Part shown: positions 44,301 through 53,683 of the stretch, piece after piece
Position numbering within the stretch: the stretch's first letter is position 1
Layout of the letters: the number at the start of each line of letters is the position of its first letter
Assembly: GCA_031415655.1 (NCBI GenBank)
Contig: JANOSD010000064.1
Location: 86,589 to 150,588, forward strand
Source: JAKOVR01 sp031415655
GTDB lineage: Bacteria; Actinomycetota; Acidimicrobiia; Acidimicrobiales; Acidimicrobilacustridaceae
Reading direction: 5' to 3'
Length of the DNA: 64,000 nt
Notes under the pieces: generated by a model
The model's input: only the letters and a program-made list of their open reading frames with translations
Databases searched by the model: none
Told to the model about the DNA's origin: nothing
Position numbers and translations under genes: made by a program

Positions 44301-45350
44301 TCAGCTCGGCGAGGACACGAAGCCCGGCCCGAGCATCACCACAAGCTGCGCCTTGCCCACAAAACCCGGCACGGATTTGGGTAGCTCCTTCACCTTGTCG
44401 GCTGGGATCTTGAGTGCCTTCGCGAGTTCCTCGGCCTCGCCCTTGAGCCCTTCGGCGTACCAGACCTGCGAATCTTTCACCTGCTGATCGGCCGGGGCGT
44501 CGGCGGCGGATTGCACCTTGTATCCAAGCCCGCTCACCTTCTTGGTGGTGTCGCCGGCCGGGGTGCCCGGAAGGTTGGCGGCGTTCGCTACCTGCACGGT
44601 GAGATCGGCCGGTTTCTTCAGTGGCGCCGTGCTGACCGGAGCGGCCACCGAGGTGGTCGTGTTAAAGAACGGCGAGCCGGTTGTGGTGGTGGCTTCAACG
44701 CTGGCGACCGGACGACCAGCGACAAGCTGACCGTCTCGGTTGTACGCGCCGCTGAGCAACGCAAGGCCGGCGGCGGCGGCAATGCCGATGATGACCAGTC
44801 CCTTGATCGACGCTTGGGCGTCCTTGCCCAATGTGCGGGTGGGCGGCGGAGCGGGACGATCGTCGAGAAGCGCGTCGACGGGGTCGACGGCGCGGGTTGC
44901 TTTGCTGGGACGATCGGGACGGATCTGGCGATCGGGCCGCTCCGGACGGGTCGAGCCTGCGGGTGAGTGTGCTACTTGCACACCGGCGGCACCGGCGGCA
45001 CCGGCGCCCGTGGCACTAGCGCCTGTGGCCGAGTCCCGGCTCTTGCCCTTGGCCCGTGCCGGTTTGGATGCCGGAACTGCTTTGGTGGCCTTGGTGGCCT
45101 TCACCGCAGGGATTTGACCGGTGGGCCGCGGGCCCGACGCGACCGTCGCTGTTGGTCGGGCGCCCGTGGCTTGCGGCGGCGCGCCCGATCGTTTGACCGC
45201 CTTCTTCACGACCTTCTTGACCACCTTCTTCACCGGCCGAGACGCAGGGGCTAGCGCGGCATCGGCGAGCATCCCGAGCGGTGAGTCGGTCACCGGTGGG
45301 AGTGGGGTCGGTTTCGGGAGATCGGCGGGGCCGTCGTCGACAGGAGGCAT
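44301..45350 (-). CDS. LytR C-terminal domain membrane protein
   Basis: A 349-residue membrane-anchored protein. The first 200 residues are a Pro/Ala/Lys-rich cytoplasmic region including a KKVVKKVVKKAVKR helix and ATKATKA stretches. One membrane helix follows (SIKGLVIIGIAAAAGLALLSGAY, about residues 190-212) and then a Thr-rich linker. The outer domain is LytR_C: LTVQVANAANLPGTPAGDTTKKVSGLGYKV, then SQVWYAEGLKGEAEELAKAL and AQLVVMLGPGF. LytR_C domains accompany cell-wall polymer ligases, but no catalytic LCP domain is present. The ATG at 45350 is the first with family-like composition; no strong ribosome binding site was found. Confidence 0.8.
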   Translation of the reverse strand: MPPVDDGPADLPKPTPLPPVTDSPLGMLADAALAPASRPVKKVVKKVVKKAVKRSGAPPQATGARPTATVASGPRPTGQIPAVKATKATKAVPASKPARAKGKSRDSATGASATGAGAAGAAGVQVAHSPAGSTRPERPDRQIRPDRPSKATRAVDPVDALLDDRPAPPPTRTLGKDAQASIKGLVIIGIAAAAGLALLSGAYNRDGQLVAGRPVASVEATTTTGSPFFNTTTSVAAPVSTAPLKKPADLTVQVANAANLPGTPAGDTTKKVSGLGYKVQSAADAPADQQVKDSQVWYAEGLKGEAEELAKALKIPADKVKELPKSVPGFVGKAQLVVMLGPGFVSSPS

Positions 45351-45515
45351 CAGGGAGGCGGGCGGCGAAGGGAACGCCGGTTGGTGGCCGCGATCATAGG
45401 GACCGGACGGGGTCGGACGGGGTTCGCCGTTTCGTCGGTGCCACTCGATGGTCCAACACAACGACGTCCAATCGCCTCGACCATGAAACGGAAACCCGAT
45501 GGCAGGCCGACGTGA

Positions 45516-45776
45516 TCAGCGGACAGGAGGCTCGCTGGCCTGCGCGCCGTCGTGACGGGCACGACGCCGGCGATCGCGCATGCGGCGCAGGCGGCGCACC
45601 ACGAGCGGGTCGTAGTCGTAGGCGTCGGTACTTTCAAGCAACTCACCGAGAATCTGGTAGTAGCGGGCAGCAGAGAGCTCGAACTGCTCCTTGATATGCG
45701 CTTCCTTCGGGCCGGTCATCGACCACCACGTGCGTTCGAAATCGAGGATGGCGCGGTCGCGCTCGGTCAGATCCAT
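45516..45776 (-). CDS. DUF3263 protein
   Basis: An 86-residue actinobacterial DUF3263 protein: MDLTERDRAILDFERTWWSM, then GPKEAHIKEQFELSAARYYQILGELL, which looks like a small helix-turn-helix, and DPLVVRRLRRMRDRRRRARH with a basic tail. DNA binding is likely from this pattern, but no function has been established. The start at 45776 matches the family N-terminus exactly. In many actinobacteria it precedes a LytR_C gene, as here. Confidence 0.92.
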   Translation of the reverse strand: MDLTERDRAILDFERTWWSMTGPKEAHIKEQFELSAARYYQILGELLESTDAYDYDPLVVRRLRRMRDRRRRARHDGAQASEPPVR

Positions 45777-46029
45777 TGCGCCAACCCTTACCGACCAGCC
45801 GGTCCCATGCAAGCACCCTCCCAATCCGTGGCGTCCAGCGCTGCGGCCGACCGCAAGTCCGGCCCTAAGCGGGCCAGCGGACCGGTCGGACGGAGGACGT
45901 ACGGCTTGGCGCCCGGCGTGACCCCCGAACTCCGGGAACCGGGAACCGGGAGATTCGTGCGAGACGTTCGAGCCTCGTGTCCTACGCTCACCCCCACGGC
46001 CAGCCAGACGCAATGGGCTGGCCGTTCTT

Positions 46030-46106
46030 GCCCGTGTAGCTCAGTTGGCTAGAGCAGCTGTCTTGTAAACAGCAGGTCGTCGGTTCGATTCCGATCGCGG
46101 GCTCCA
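46030..46106 (+). tRNA. tRNA-Thr (TGT)
   Basis: A complete cloverleaf: acceptor GCCCGTG paired with CGCGGGC (one G-T), D-arm GCTCAGTTGGCTAGAGC, anticodon stem CTGTC/GACAG-type around loop CTTGTAA with anticodon TGT, variable GGTCG, T-arm TCGGTTCGATTCCGA, encoded CCA. An integrase gene begins 96 bases downstream, so the 3' end is the probable attachment site of the island. Confidence 0.96.
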
Positions 46107-46201
46107 CAAAAGCGCAGGTCAGAGGCACTATTTTTTGAGGCTCACGGCGGCCGAAACCAAGTGTCCCATACATTGTCCCATACAACGCTACGATTCTTGT
46201 C

Positions 46202-47329
46202 ATGCGAGGATCGATGCGAGAGAAGCGGCCGGGCTACTGGGAGCTGCGCGTTTCGGAGGGTCGCCACGCGCTGACCGGCCAGTCGCAGTACCGCACGAAG
46301 GGCTTCAAGGGGACCAAGCGCGAGGCCGAGCGGGCTCTCGCCCAACTGGTGGTCGACGTCGACCGCGGCAAGGTCGACACGAGCGGCGACACCGTCGAGG
46401 AGTTGCTCGACCGGTGGCTCATCCACATCGAGCACGAGGGCCGGTCCCCCACCACGATGCGCGGGTACCGGTCGCTCAAGCGCCAGCTGCCGAAGGGTTT
46501 CCTCCACACGCCGCTACGCAAGCTCACGCCGGCGCTGCTCGATGACCTCTACCGCAAGCTGGCCGAGAAGCCCGGCCGAGGCCCGACGTCGATCCGGCGC
46601 GTGCACGCCATGATCCGCACCTCGTGCAACCAGGCGATGCGATGGGAGATGCTCGACCGCAACCCGGCTCAGCTTGCGTCGCCGCCGCGGGTACCGGCGT
46701 CAGAGATCGAGCCACCGCCGATCGACGACGTGCTGACGGTCATCAAGGCGGCCGAGAGCTCGAACAACCCGGAGAACGCCGTCGTGTTCCGGATCATCGG
46801 TGCGACCGGGTGCCGGCGATCGGAGGCGTGTGGCCTCCGATGGTGCGATGTCGACCTCACGACGGGCAAGGTCCGCATTCGCCACGCCGTCGTCCAGGTG
46901 CCCGGCGAGCTTCACCAGAAGGACACCAAGTCGCACCAGCAGCGGACGGTCAAGCTCGACAAGTCATCGGTGAAGATACTCAAGGAGCACAAGAAGGCGA
47001 TGGACCAGCGGGCCAGAGCATTCGAGGCGAAGCTCGGCCCGAACGCCTTCGTGTTCTCAAGCGAAATCGACGGCTCCAAGCCGATCCCACCGGACCGACT
47101 GTCACAAGCGTGGCGTCGCCTCGCCGACGTCGAGGGCGTCGAGTGCCGGCTCCACGACCTGCGCCACCTCCAGGCCAGCGTGCTGCTCGACGCCGGCGAG
47201 TCCATCACCACCGTCGCCGCCCGCCTCGGCCACCGCGACACCGCCACGACGCTGCGGGTCTATGCGCACCTCATGCCCGGCGCCGACCAGCGCGCCGCCG
47301 ACATCGTCGGCGACATGTTCGGCGACTGA
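46202..47329 (+). CDS. int: tyrosine recombinase (phage-type integrase)
   Basis: A 375-residue integrase. An AP2-like arm-binding N-terminus (GYWELRVSEGRH, TKREAERALAQLV) is followed by a core-binding SAM-like domain (TVEELLDRWLIHIEHEGRSPTTMRGY) and the catalytic domain: Arg in ATGCRRSEACGLRW, Lys in KSHQQRTVKLDK, HDLRHLQAS, LGHRD and the nucleophile Tyr in LRVYAHLMPG. All six catalytic residues are visible, so it appears active. It lies directly downstream of tRNA-Thr, the usual attL position. Start alternatives are 46202 and 46214. Three decayed copies of its 3' end lie further right. Confidence 0.95.
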   Translation: MRGSMREKRPGYWELRVSEGRHALTGQSQYRTKGFKGTKREAERALAQLVVDVDRGKVDTSGDTVEELLDRWLIHIEHEGRSPTTMRGYRSLKRQLPKGFLHTPLRKLTPALLDDLYRKLAEKPGRGPTSIRRVHAMIRTSCNQAMRWEMLDRNPAQLASPPRVPASEIEPPPIDDVLTVIKAAESSNNPENAVVFRIIGATGCRRSEACGLRWCDVDLTTGKVRIRHAVVQVPGELHQKDTKSHQQRTVKLDKSSVKILKEHKKAMDQRARAFEAKLGPNAFVFSSEIDGSKPIPPDRLSQAWRRLADVEGVECRLHDLRHLQASVLLDAGESITTVAARLGHRDTATTLRVYAHLMPGADQRAADIVGDMFGD

Positions 47330-47475
47330 TTGGCGTTCGACGTTCGCTGACAAGTCCGGGCCAAAGCACGGCGGACGATACTCCTCTCGATCAAGCCCTC
47401 CTCCGATCATCGCCCTCAGAGGTCGCAGCAGCATCAAAGCGGGACTCGCACGCGTCTGCACCCTACGGTCGGGCG

Positions 47476-47964
47476 GTGCGCCGCCTTCTTGCTTCCGGTG
47501 CGGCCGCTGCTGTGGTTGCTCTCTCGCTGGCATGCACCCAGGACCGACCGCGATGGTGGGGCACCGAGGCGAGCGAGGATCCGTGTCGACTTGCGCTCGG
47601 CGAGTCGATCGCGTCCGTAACAGGGACGCCGGTGCTGTCGAGCCACACCGGGTTTGGTGACTACGAAACCTGGTGCGAATACGAGCTGGGCCCAAACGGG
47701 AGAGTACGGATCGAAATCTTCCACGCCGACCAACCAGGGTTCGCTCAAGCTCTCCGAGATCCGTCGTACCGTGTGCCGCATGAGGGCGCAGGGGACGTGG
47801 CCGCCTATCAGCCGTCCCTGGATGCCCTCTACTACCGAGCGCTGGACCGCGAGGCGGGTATCGACGTGTCGGTCAGCGGCGGCACACGCAGTGAGGAAGA
47901 GCGGCTTCAGATTGCGGACCACGTCGCTACCGACGCCTTCACCTCGTTGGACCGGTTTCGGTAG
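47476..47964 (+). CDS. putative lipoprotein of unknown function
   Basis: A 162-residue protein starting at GTG 47476. The lipoprotein signal is VRRLLASGAAAAVVALSLAC with the lipobox L-S-L-A-C (Cys20). The mature part reads like a DUF3558-type actinobacterial lipoprotein: EDPCRLALGESIASVTG, YETWCEYELGP, RVRIEIFHADQPGF, and a paired Cys pattern (DPCRL, TWCEY) that could form a disulfide. No specific function known. It is the first cargo gene beside the integrase. Confidence 0.65.
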   Translation: MRRLLASGAAAAVVALSLACTQDRPRWWGTEASEDPCRLALGESIASVTGTPVLSSHTGFGDYETWCEYELGPNGRVRIEIFHADQPGFAQALRDPSYRVPHEGAGDVAAYQPSLDALYYRALDREAGIDVSVSGGTRSEEERLQIADHVATDAFTSLDRFR

Positions 47965-48369
47965 AGCAATGGGCAACCGCGCCGGCGCCGCTCGACGTCG
48001 GCGAGTCGATCACCACCCGCCCGCCACGGCCACCGCGACGCCGGCGCGTCGACGTGCCACTCAGTCGAGGCCCGACCCTCGCGCTAACTCCGGCACGTGA
48101 ACCGGACGGCGAAGGTCGGAAAGGCACTTCGCTCAGCAGGACGGACAGTCCTCGATCCCGCGGTCAGTCCCCGTAGCCACCGAACCAAAGAAGTGCCTGG
48201 CTGGTCGTCGGCGACGCGTGGAACAGGCTCAACCAGACGGTCGAATCCGCAGGCGCCGGGGTCCTGCGCGGCCACGGAAACGGCGGCCGGCTCGGCGGCC
48301 GTCCGTGCCGCCGCCGCCAATGATGTCGAAGGGAAACGGCCCTTCGGTCGCAGCTATCGTCCGGACACT
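47965..48369. other. degenerate region with an integrase remnant
   Basis: These 405 bases have no supported gene. At 47986-48045 the sequence CGCTCGACGTCGGCGAGTCG and the following GGCCACCGCGAC match the integrase segment encoding LLDAGESITTVAARLGHRD at 47180-47247, with a few bases missing. The rest is of unknown origin. Confidence 0.6.
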
Positions 48370-48939
48370 ATGGCGAACCGATGCGCGTTGTTGGCACTAT
48401 CGGCCCCAGATGCGCCGACGGTGTACGACGCGCCGGAGGGAGTCGTCGGGGGGAGCTATGGCATCCCGTGGTTCTGGCTCACACTTTTCGCCACCGAGGA
48501 CCTTGTGGTTTGGCCGCCCTCGGATGGCGGGTGGGGTGAGGAGTACACCGCACTGATCGCCGACAAGGAAGTCGCGGCGGCGCGAAGCCAGAGTCGGGTC
48601 CGGCCTGCGAGGGAGATCTGGCCGGCGCAGATCGACACGTTGGCAGCAACGTGGTTCGAGTTTCTCGGCCAGCTCGATGCGGCGTGGCTCGCTGTGTGGA
48701 CCGAAGACCTTGCCGCCATGACTGACGACGCTTCCTGGCGGGCCTCGTTGATTGGGCTCCTGACCGCGATCGACCATCCCGGCGACGAGCGCTTTCGCAA
48801 CGTGCTAGCCCAGAGTTGGTTCGAGGTAGGTCCTCGCCACCACTCGGAGTCCGCCCTCAGCAGCGCAAGCGGACTTGCGGTGGCCGCGTGCGGATATGCC
48901 TGCTCAGTCGATCTTCCCTGGAACCCGCTCCACCCGTAG
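48370..48939 (+). CDS. uncharacterised island protein
   Basis: A 189-residue protein without a recognised family. MANRCALLALSAPDAPTVYDAP opens the chain, followed by SYGIPWFWLTLFATEDLVVWPP, an acidic tyrosine-containing stretch, and helices QIDTLAATWFEFLGQLDAAWLAVWTEDLAAM and WRASLIGLLTAIDHPGDERFRNVLA. The tryptophan-rich composition and consistent codon use suggest a real soluble protein. A strong hairpin follows 10 bases after the stop. Confidence 0.55.
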   Translation: MANRCALLALSAPDAPTVYDAPEGVVGGSYGIPWFWLTLFATEDLVVWPPSDGGWGEEYTALIADKEVAAARSQSRVRPAREIWPAQIDTLAATWFEFLGQLDAAWLAVWTEDLAAMTDDASWRASLIGLLTAIDHPGDERFRNVLAQSWFEVGPRHHSESALSSASGLAVAACGYACSVDLPWNPLHP

Positions 48940-48948
48940 CGACTCGAT

Positions 48949-48979
48949 CGCTCCCTCGCCGCAAGGCGGCGAGGGAGCG
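48949..48979 (+). terminator. hairpin downstream of the 48370 gene
   Basis: A perfect 14-bp stem (CGCTCCCTCGCCGC and complement) with an AAG loop, 10 bases past the stop codon. No T-run follows, so it may act with Rho or only stabilise the transcript. Confidence 0.65.
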
Positions 48980-49276
48980 GTTACGCAGGCCTGCTCCTCC
49001 ACGGCGATTGGATGGCAACCGTCACCGCCCACGCCAGCGGTCGCGCGTGGGCGCCAAGCCTCCTGCCTAAGCCCACGTCAACACACGCCACTGACCTCGT
49101 CGGCGACACGCCGGAGCCCTCGGATCACCCGCGCTCTGGGTCGTCAGGCCGATTCGGCGGCGGCGAGAGCGACGAATCCCCGCACCTCCCGGAGATCGAC
49201 GACGATGCGACGACTGTTTCGCCAGCTGCGTCTCTCGTTCCGTCGATACCGGCGAGGCGGCTCGTTACGACGGGGT

Positions 49277-49525
49277 ATTTCATCGGCTGTCGAAGGCGTG
49301 GCGCGGGCTGGCCGAGGTCGAGGGCCTCGAGTGCGGGCTCCACGACCTGCGCCACCTCCAGGCCAGCGTCCTGCTCGATGCCGGCGAGTCGATCACGGCC
49401 GTCGTCGCCCGCCTCGGCCACCGCGACACCGCGACACCGCCACGACGCTGCGCGTCTGCGCCCACCTGATGCCCGGCGCCCACCAACGCGCAACCGACAT
49501 CGTCGGCGACATGTTCGGCGACTGA
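49277..49525 (+). pseudogene. integrase remnant, C-terminal part
   Basis: The sequence is a close relative of the last third of the integrase gene at 46202-47329: LSKAWRGLAEVEGLECGLHDLRHLQASVLLDAGESIT, then VVARLGHRDTAT. An eight-base duplication (GCGACACC, about 49427) then breaks the frame before the tyrosine, though the +1 frame still ends in DIVGDMFGD and TGA. No upstream two thirds exist. The gap before it (48980-49276) holds no supported gene. Confidence 0.85.
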
Positions 49526-49600
49526 GCTAGCGAAGCGCAGTAGGCCCCGGCATCGTCGGCGCCTTGTGCAATTCTCGCGTGCCTGCGCAATGGTATCGGT

Positions 49601-49813
49601 GTGGACCGTGACGAACGATCGTGGGCGCGAGTCGACGACCCACTCTTCGACGGCCAGAGGGTGCTTGCGATGAAGTTCGCCACCGAGGACCTGGGGATAG
49701 CCCTTAGGGAGGCGATCGAGGTGGTGTCCGACCGTTGGACGCTTCTCGCTGAGCGTTGTCCCGAACGCTTCAACGTCTCGCTCGGCGGCTACTGGGCCGG
49801 CTTCTACTCATAA
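49601..49813 (+). CDS. small hypothetical protein
   Basis: A 70-residue frame from GTG: DERSWARVDDPLFDGQRVLAM, then FATEDLGIALREAIEVVSDRW and a short tail. It looks globular and has biased codon use but no recognised domain, and may be the end of a larger decayed gene. A ribosome binding site is not evident. Confidence 0.35.
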   Translation: MDRDERSWARVDDPLFDGQRVLAMKFATEDLGIALREAIEVVSDRWTLLAERCPERFNVSLGGYWAGFYS

Positions 49814-49970
49814 TCACGGTGCCTACACGGTTCGGATGACCATCGCCGTCGACGGGCGGTTCCCGGACGACGCTCAAGGCCTCCGCATGGGTTGAGCCTC
49901 GCATCTCCTCCGGCCCCTTGACCTTCGCAAAACCTGGACATGATCGCCTTCAATCCCGCACCACTGCGGG

Positions 49971-50915
49971 GTGAGCCCATGCGACGATCAACCGGTGATG
50001 ATGACCGCCGCCAACCGCCCGCCCGTCGTCGCTCTGACGGAGTTGGATCATGTCTCCCCAATCGATTGGGCATCATTTCGACCTGAGCGGGTAGACGAGG
50101 ACCTGCTCTATATGGTGCGCACCACCTGTCTGCTCGAGTCACGATCAGCCATGTACGGCGAGTACCTGCTTCGCGTGCTGCCCGCACGGTTCGGGTCCGA
50201 GGTGGCGACGTGGGCTGAGGAAGAACTCCACCACGGGCGGGCGCTTCGGCGCTGGCTGGCGCTCTCCGACCCGACCTTCGACTTCGATGCCGCGTTCAAT
50301 CGGTACTGCGAGTTGCCATACCACGAGGGCGAGTCCACGCCGAGGCGTGGCGGCGTGGCGCACGAGCTGCTGTCCCGGTGTGTCGTCGAGGCGTTGGCAT
50401 CGGGCTACTACTTCGCCCTGGGCGACCGCTCGACCGAACCGCTGCTGAAGCAGATCTGCGCTCGACTGATGGCCGACGAACGGCGACACCTCGAGATGTT
50501 CGGAGCGATGCTGTCGAGCACGCCTCGTCTCGGGCGCCGTCAGCAACTCGGCGTGGTAGTCGGGCGAGTGAGAGAGCTGAACGATGACCAGATCCTCTTT
50601 GCCGCTCATTGCGCGAACCATTTAGGTCGGTTTCATGGCCGTAGCGTGCAGCAAACGCATCTGCATCACGTGTACTCGATGCACCGGAAGCACCACCTGG
50701 CGTACATCTGCGACCTCGTCTCGGTTGTTCTGGGGTGGCCTGTGCCGCCAAGCGCTCGCCAGTCGCTGGCCGCAGCAGGGGTTGCCGCCCTCCGAGTCAG
50801 AACCGCCCTTGGCTGCGTCAAGGCTGCGTTCCGTGACGTCTTCGGCCGGTATCGCATTACCCTCACCGAATGGGGAGAATCGACCACGGGGTGTGGCTCA
50901 TGTGGTCCCGTCTGA
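49971..50915 (+). CDS. ferritin-like diiron protein
   Basis: A 314-residue (or 305 from ATG 49998) helical protein with di-iron ligands of the ferritin-like/diiron-oxygenase type. A first ligand helix contains CLLESRSAMYGEYLL, the second VATWAEEELHHGRALRRW (E-E-x-x-H), and ARLMADERRHLEMFGAML (E-x-x-H) is the last pair. The fourth helix pattern continues to about residue 190. The C-terminal 120 residues are helical with basic and histidine-rich segments (THLHHVYSMHRKHHLAY) and end TGCGSCGPV, a possible metal or redox C-x2-C pair. The start and function are uncertain. It overlaps the following lipoprotein gene by 16 bases. It could be a diiron oxygenase acting with neighbouring island genes. 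Confidence 0.72.
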   Translation: MSPCDDQPVMMTAANRPPVVALTELDHVSPIDWASFRPERVDEDLLYMVRTTCLLESRSAMYGEYLLRVLPARFGSEVATWAEEELHHGRALRRWLALSDPTFDFDAAFNRYCELPYHEGESTPRRGGVAHELLSRCVVEALASGYYFALGDRSTEPLLKQICARLMADERRHLEMFGAMLSSTPRLGRRQQLGVVVGRVRELNDDQILFAAHCANHLGRFHGRSVQQTHLHHVYSMHRKHHLAYICDLVSVVLGWPVPPSARQSLAAAGVAALRVRTALGCVKAAFRDVFGRYRITLTEWGESTTGCGSCGPV

Positions 50916-51367
50916 CGTTGGGCGTGGCGGGGCTCGCATGCTCGACCAACGGCGCACTGCAGACGGCGGGCACTACGACGTCGACCAAGAAGGCAACAAC
51001 GAGCTGCGAGGTCTTCTCGAAAAACCTCACTGCAATGAAGGACGAGTTCCTCTTCCAGATCGCGGACCGGGCAAGCGACCCGAAACTGGCGACCGAGCAG
51101 GCAACCAAGGACCCGAAGGCAGCACGCGCGACGCGACAGGCGACACTTGACGTGCTACGAGAAGCACAGCCCCTTGTGGGAGCTGAGGACCCGAAGGCGG
51201 CAAAGGACTTCGAGACCGTGATCGGCCCGTTCGACCAGCATCTCGCAACGTTGGACAAGTTCATCGAGGCCGGGGGCGGTTTCCTTCCCGTCGGCGCGCC
51301 ACCTGACGAGGTGAAGCCTGCTCAGGCTGTCCTCGACTATGCCGCCAAGTGCAAGCCGCCCGGTTGA
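50900..51367 (+). CDS. putative lipoprotein
   Basis: A 155-residue protein. The short signal MWSRLTLGVAGLAC has a lipobox-like V-A-G-L-A-C (Cys14). A Thr/Ser-rich linker follows and then a helical mature domain: CEVFSKNLTAMKDEFLFQIADRAS, ATRQATLDVLREAQPL, DFETVIGPFDQHLATLDKFIEAGG and a final Cys-containing AAKCKPPG. GGGG lies eight bases before the ATG. No known family. Overlap with the ferritin-like gene suggests cotranscription and perhaps a shared function. Confidence 0.6.
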   Translation: MWSRLTLGVAGLACSTNGALQTAGTTTSTKKATTSCEVFSKNLTAMKDEFLFQIADRASDPKLATEQATKDPKAARATRQATLDVLREAQPLVGAEDPKAAKDFETVIGPFDQHLATLDKFIEAGGGFLPVGAPPDEVKPAQAVLDYAAKCKPPG

Positions 51368-51846
51368 GGCGTCCGCAAAATTGGGGACCGACATCCGGCG
51401 TTGAGCGTGACGGCTCGCTCTGCCCCAAGGCTGCGCAGCGACTCAGGTAGTCGTACGTCAACTCCGTAGAGGCGTGGCATCGAGCGGCCACCCGGGCGCC
51501 ACCGTGAAGGACGCGGATCGGGAGGGAGCGTTGGGCGCCGAGCGATGACCCGGCATTCGTTCCGGTCGTGGCGGAACGCAGCGACCCATCGGAGGACGCC
51601 TCCGGTTCCGATGACGTGCACGCGGCAGGCCCAGTGCGCCACCGAGAACCAGAGCAGTGGTCATCACACCGCCGACCTTGCGCACACCCGACACGGTATG
51701 CCCGGTCAGGGCGCCGCCGGACGAAACCGACAGAACCCCGACCTATCACTGCCAATACATGCAGCTCAGACCGCCGGGAGTACGCCGCTCGACCGCGACG
51801 GTTCGGCGATCGATGCCGTCGTGAGTTTTGCGGCCTCGAATGTGGC
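51368..51846. other. intergenic region without a supported gene
   Basis: These 479 bases between convergent transcripts contain frames on both strands (for example 51568 onward) without ribosome binding site, motif or third-position bias. They look like decayed island DNA. No repeats or RNA genes were recognised. Confidence 0.5.
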
Positions 51847-53508
51847 TCAGGAATCGTCCACTGGTGGCGGGGTCACCTGACACCTGCGTCGGCGGCGGAC
51901 GAGAAATACCGTGGTGACGGCCGAGCCAGTAGCTGCCAAGGCCGCTGCGGCGATCTGGACGATTCGTTCCCGGCTCTCGCGATCACGGGCCCTCGCGACC
52001 CCCTCCTCGACATGCGTGGCCCGACGCCCGACGCTCTCGGCCGGGTCTGGCCAGAACCTGTCGTAACTCGCCAACGTGTAGCCCGGCGAAGTCACCGGCG
52101 CGATCGCGAGGGCCGACACTCCACGCAGGACCTGCTTCGGCGTCGAGCCGCCTCGTGCATGCCACCACACGTCCGCCGTGCGGTAGTAGATCCCGGGGCC
52201 ACCCGAACCGCCCGCAAGAACGACGGTGCCGGCAACAAGAGGCACGACCTCTGCCGGCGAGGCCCATTGGATCCCAGGATCGGCGCCTTGCTGAGTCGAT
52301 GAGGGTACGCCCCAGTCTGGGCGAAGGAAGTCAGCGAAATGTTGCGGGTCGGTTCCGATGATCGGACCGCGAGGGAAGTCGTGGGTGACGACGCCGACGT
52401 CACTATCGAGATCGATGGCGTGGACCTGAACCGCAGCCCCACCGTCGTCGGCGTCGACCTCGCTCGAACTCACGACTGCGATCGTGCCCATCGGGTCGAG
52501 CAGCAGGTTGGAGACGATGCGGCCGTTAACATTGAGCGGGATGCGCCGCGGCAGGATCGGTTGCCGTGGATCGATCAGCTCCAGGTGAGGATCGGGACCG
52601 CCGACCGCAACCACCAGGCGGCCGTGGTGCCTGTCCCAAACGGCGTCCGCCCCACCGTTGACCACCAAGACGCGATCGCCGTGAGGAACGATCTCGACCT
52701 GTCCGGTATCTCGACGGGGATCGCGCACCGGTTTGGCGACTAACACCAGCTTCGCGTCGGGGTTGGCGCAACCGACTACCCAGGGGAAGGTGTCGTCACC
52801 GTGGGGGGAGGGCGAATCGGCGAAGCCAATGGGTTCGACGGCGCCAGTCGAGGTATCGATCGCATCGAGTCCATAGCCGCGTGTGGAGGACTTGTCGCTC
52901 ATCCCTGCGGCGACCACCACAGGGGACTCCGGGCATGGCACCAAGGTTTGCGGTGCCACGCCCGGAGTTATGTATCGGATGGGCTGACCGTTCCCGTCAA
53001 GCACGACGACGCGTGTGTGGCCGTAGGTACCGCCGACGACGACCGCAGGCGCCCCTTGGCCCGAGGGCGCCGGGATCTCGTTCTTCGCTGTCACCCGGAG
53101 CACCTCGTTCTCTTCCTCCAGCGTGCTCGCGAGATTGACGAACCAGTAGCCGGCGGAACCGCTCACGACAACGGTCCAACCGGGATCGAACGCGTCGGCC
53201 TCGAAGGTGCCGCTTCCTCCACAAGTTCCGACGGACCGAGCCCCGGGTTCCTCTGTCAGATGCGTGGGCGCGTCTCCGTACGCCACGTAGTCCGGCGTCA
53301 CGTCCATCCACCCGTCTCCGACGTCCGTCACGGTCGCTGTGAAGTACGTGGATCCGGCGGGGAGTGTGCCAGGTCCCATGGAGTACGGAGCGACGTGGAT
53401 CTCGGCGAACGAGCACGCGGCGGCCGGTCGGACGGAGGCGAGTGCCGTGGGCACCAACAAAGCGGTGGTCATCACCGCCCACGCAACACTGAGCGACCGT
53501 GCCCGCAT
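51847..53508 (-). CDS. secreted, membrane-anchored beta-propeller-like protein
   Basis: A 553-residue protein. A signal peptide (MRARSLSVAWAVMTTALLVPTALASVRPAAA) is followed by a cysteine-bearing N-terminal domain (ACSFAEIHVAPYSM, VGTCGGSG). A long repeat region of strands with G-D/N turns (HTRVVVLDGNGQPI, GYGLDAIDTSTGAVE, RHHGRLVVAVGGPDPHLELIDP, SNLLLDPMGTIAVVSS) is like a propeller. The C-terminus has a membrane helix (RIVQIAAAALAATGSAVTTVFLV) and a basic stop-transfer RRRRR. The start at 53508 is chosen for the signal peptide. No enzyme motif is visible. It is an island gene of unknown role, on the same strand as the STM401x operon but separated from it by about 700 bases. Confidence 0.7.
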   Translation of the reverse strand: MRARSLSVAWAVMTTALLVPTALASVRPAAACSFAEIHVAPYSMGPGTLPAGSTYFTATVTDVGDGWMDVTPDYVAYGDAPTHLTEEPGARSVGTCGGSGTFEADAFDPGWTVVVSGSAGYWFVNLASTLEEENEVLRVTAKNEIPAPSGQGAPAVVVGGTYGHTRVVVLDGNGQPIRYITPGVAPQTLVPCPESPVVVAAGMSDKSSTRGYGLDAIDTSTGAVEPIGFADSPSPHGDDTFPWVVGCANPDAKLVLVAKPVRDPRRDTGQVEIVPHGDRVLVVNGGADAVWDRHHGRLVVAVGGPDPHLELIDPRQPILPRRIPLNVNGRIVSNLLLDPMGTIAVVSSSEVDADDGGAAVQVHAIDLDSDVGVVTHDFPRGPIIGTDPQHFADFLRPDWGVPSSTQQGADPGIQWASPAEVVPLVAGTVVLAGGSGGPGIYYRTADVWWHARGGSTPKQVLRGVSALAIAPVTSPGYTLASYDRFWPDPAESVGRRATHVEEGVARARDRESRERIVQIAAAALAATGSAVTTVFLVRRRRRCQVTPPPVDDS

Positions 53509-53683
53509 AGCTACGACGGTACCGCTCTTTGGTGGCTGCTCGCGGGCAGCGCCGGCACGCACGACGGGGCACCGTTGTTTGCACGTTCACGGCCCGCAGT
53601 CGCGAACACGTCTCGCGCCATCTTGCCGGCCTCGGTCGGCGACGACGCCCGAGGGTGCAGCGCCTCGCCGCCGGAGTTGCCGC

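Noticed and set aside
44301..45350. LCP-type cell wall ligase
   Set aside because: Only the LytR C-terminal domain is present; there is no LCP catalytic domain.
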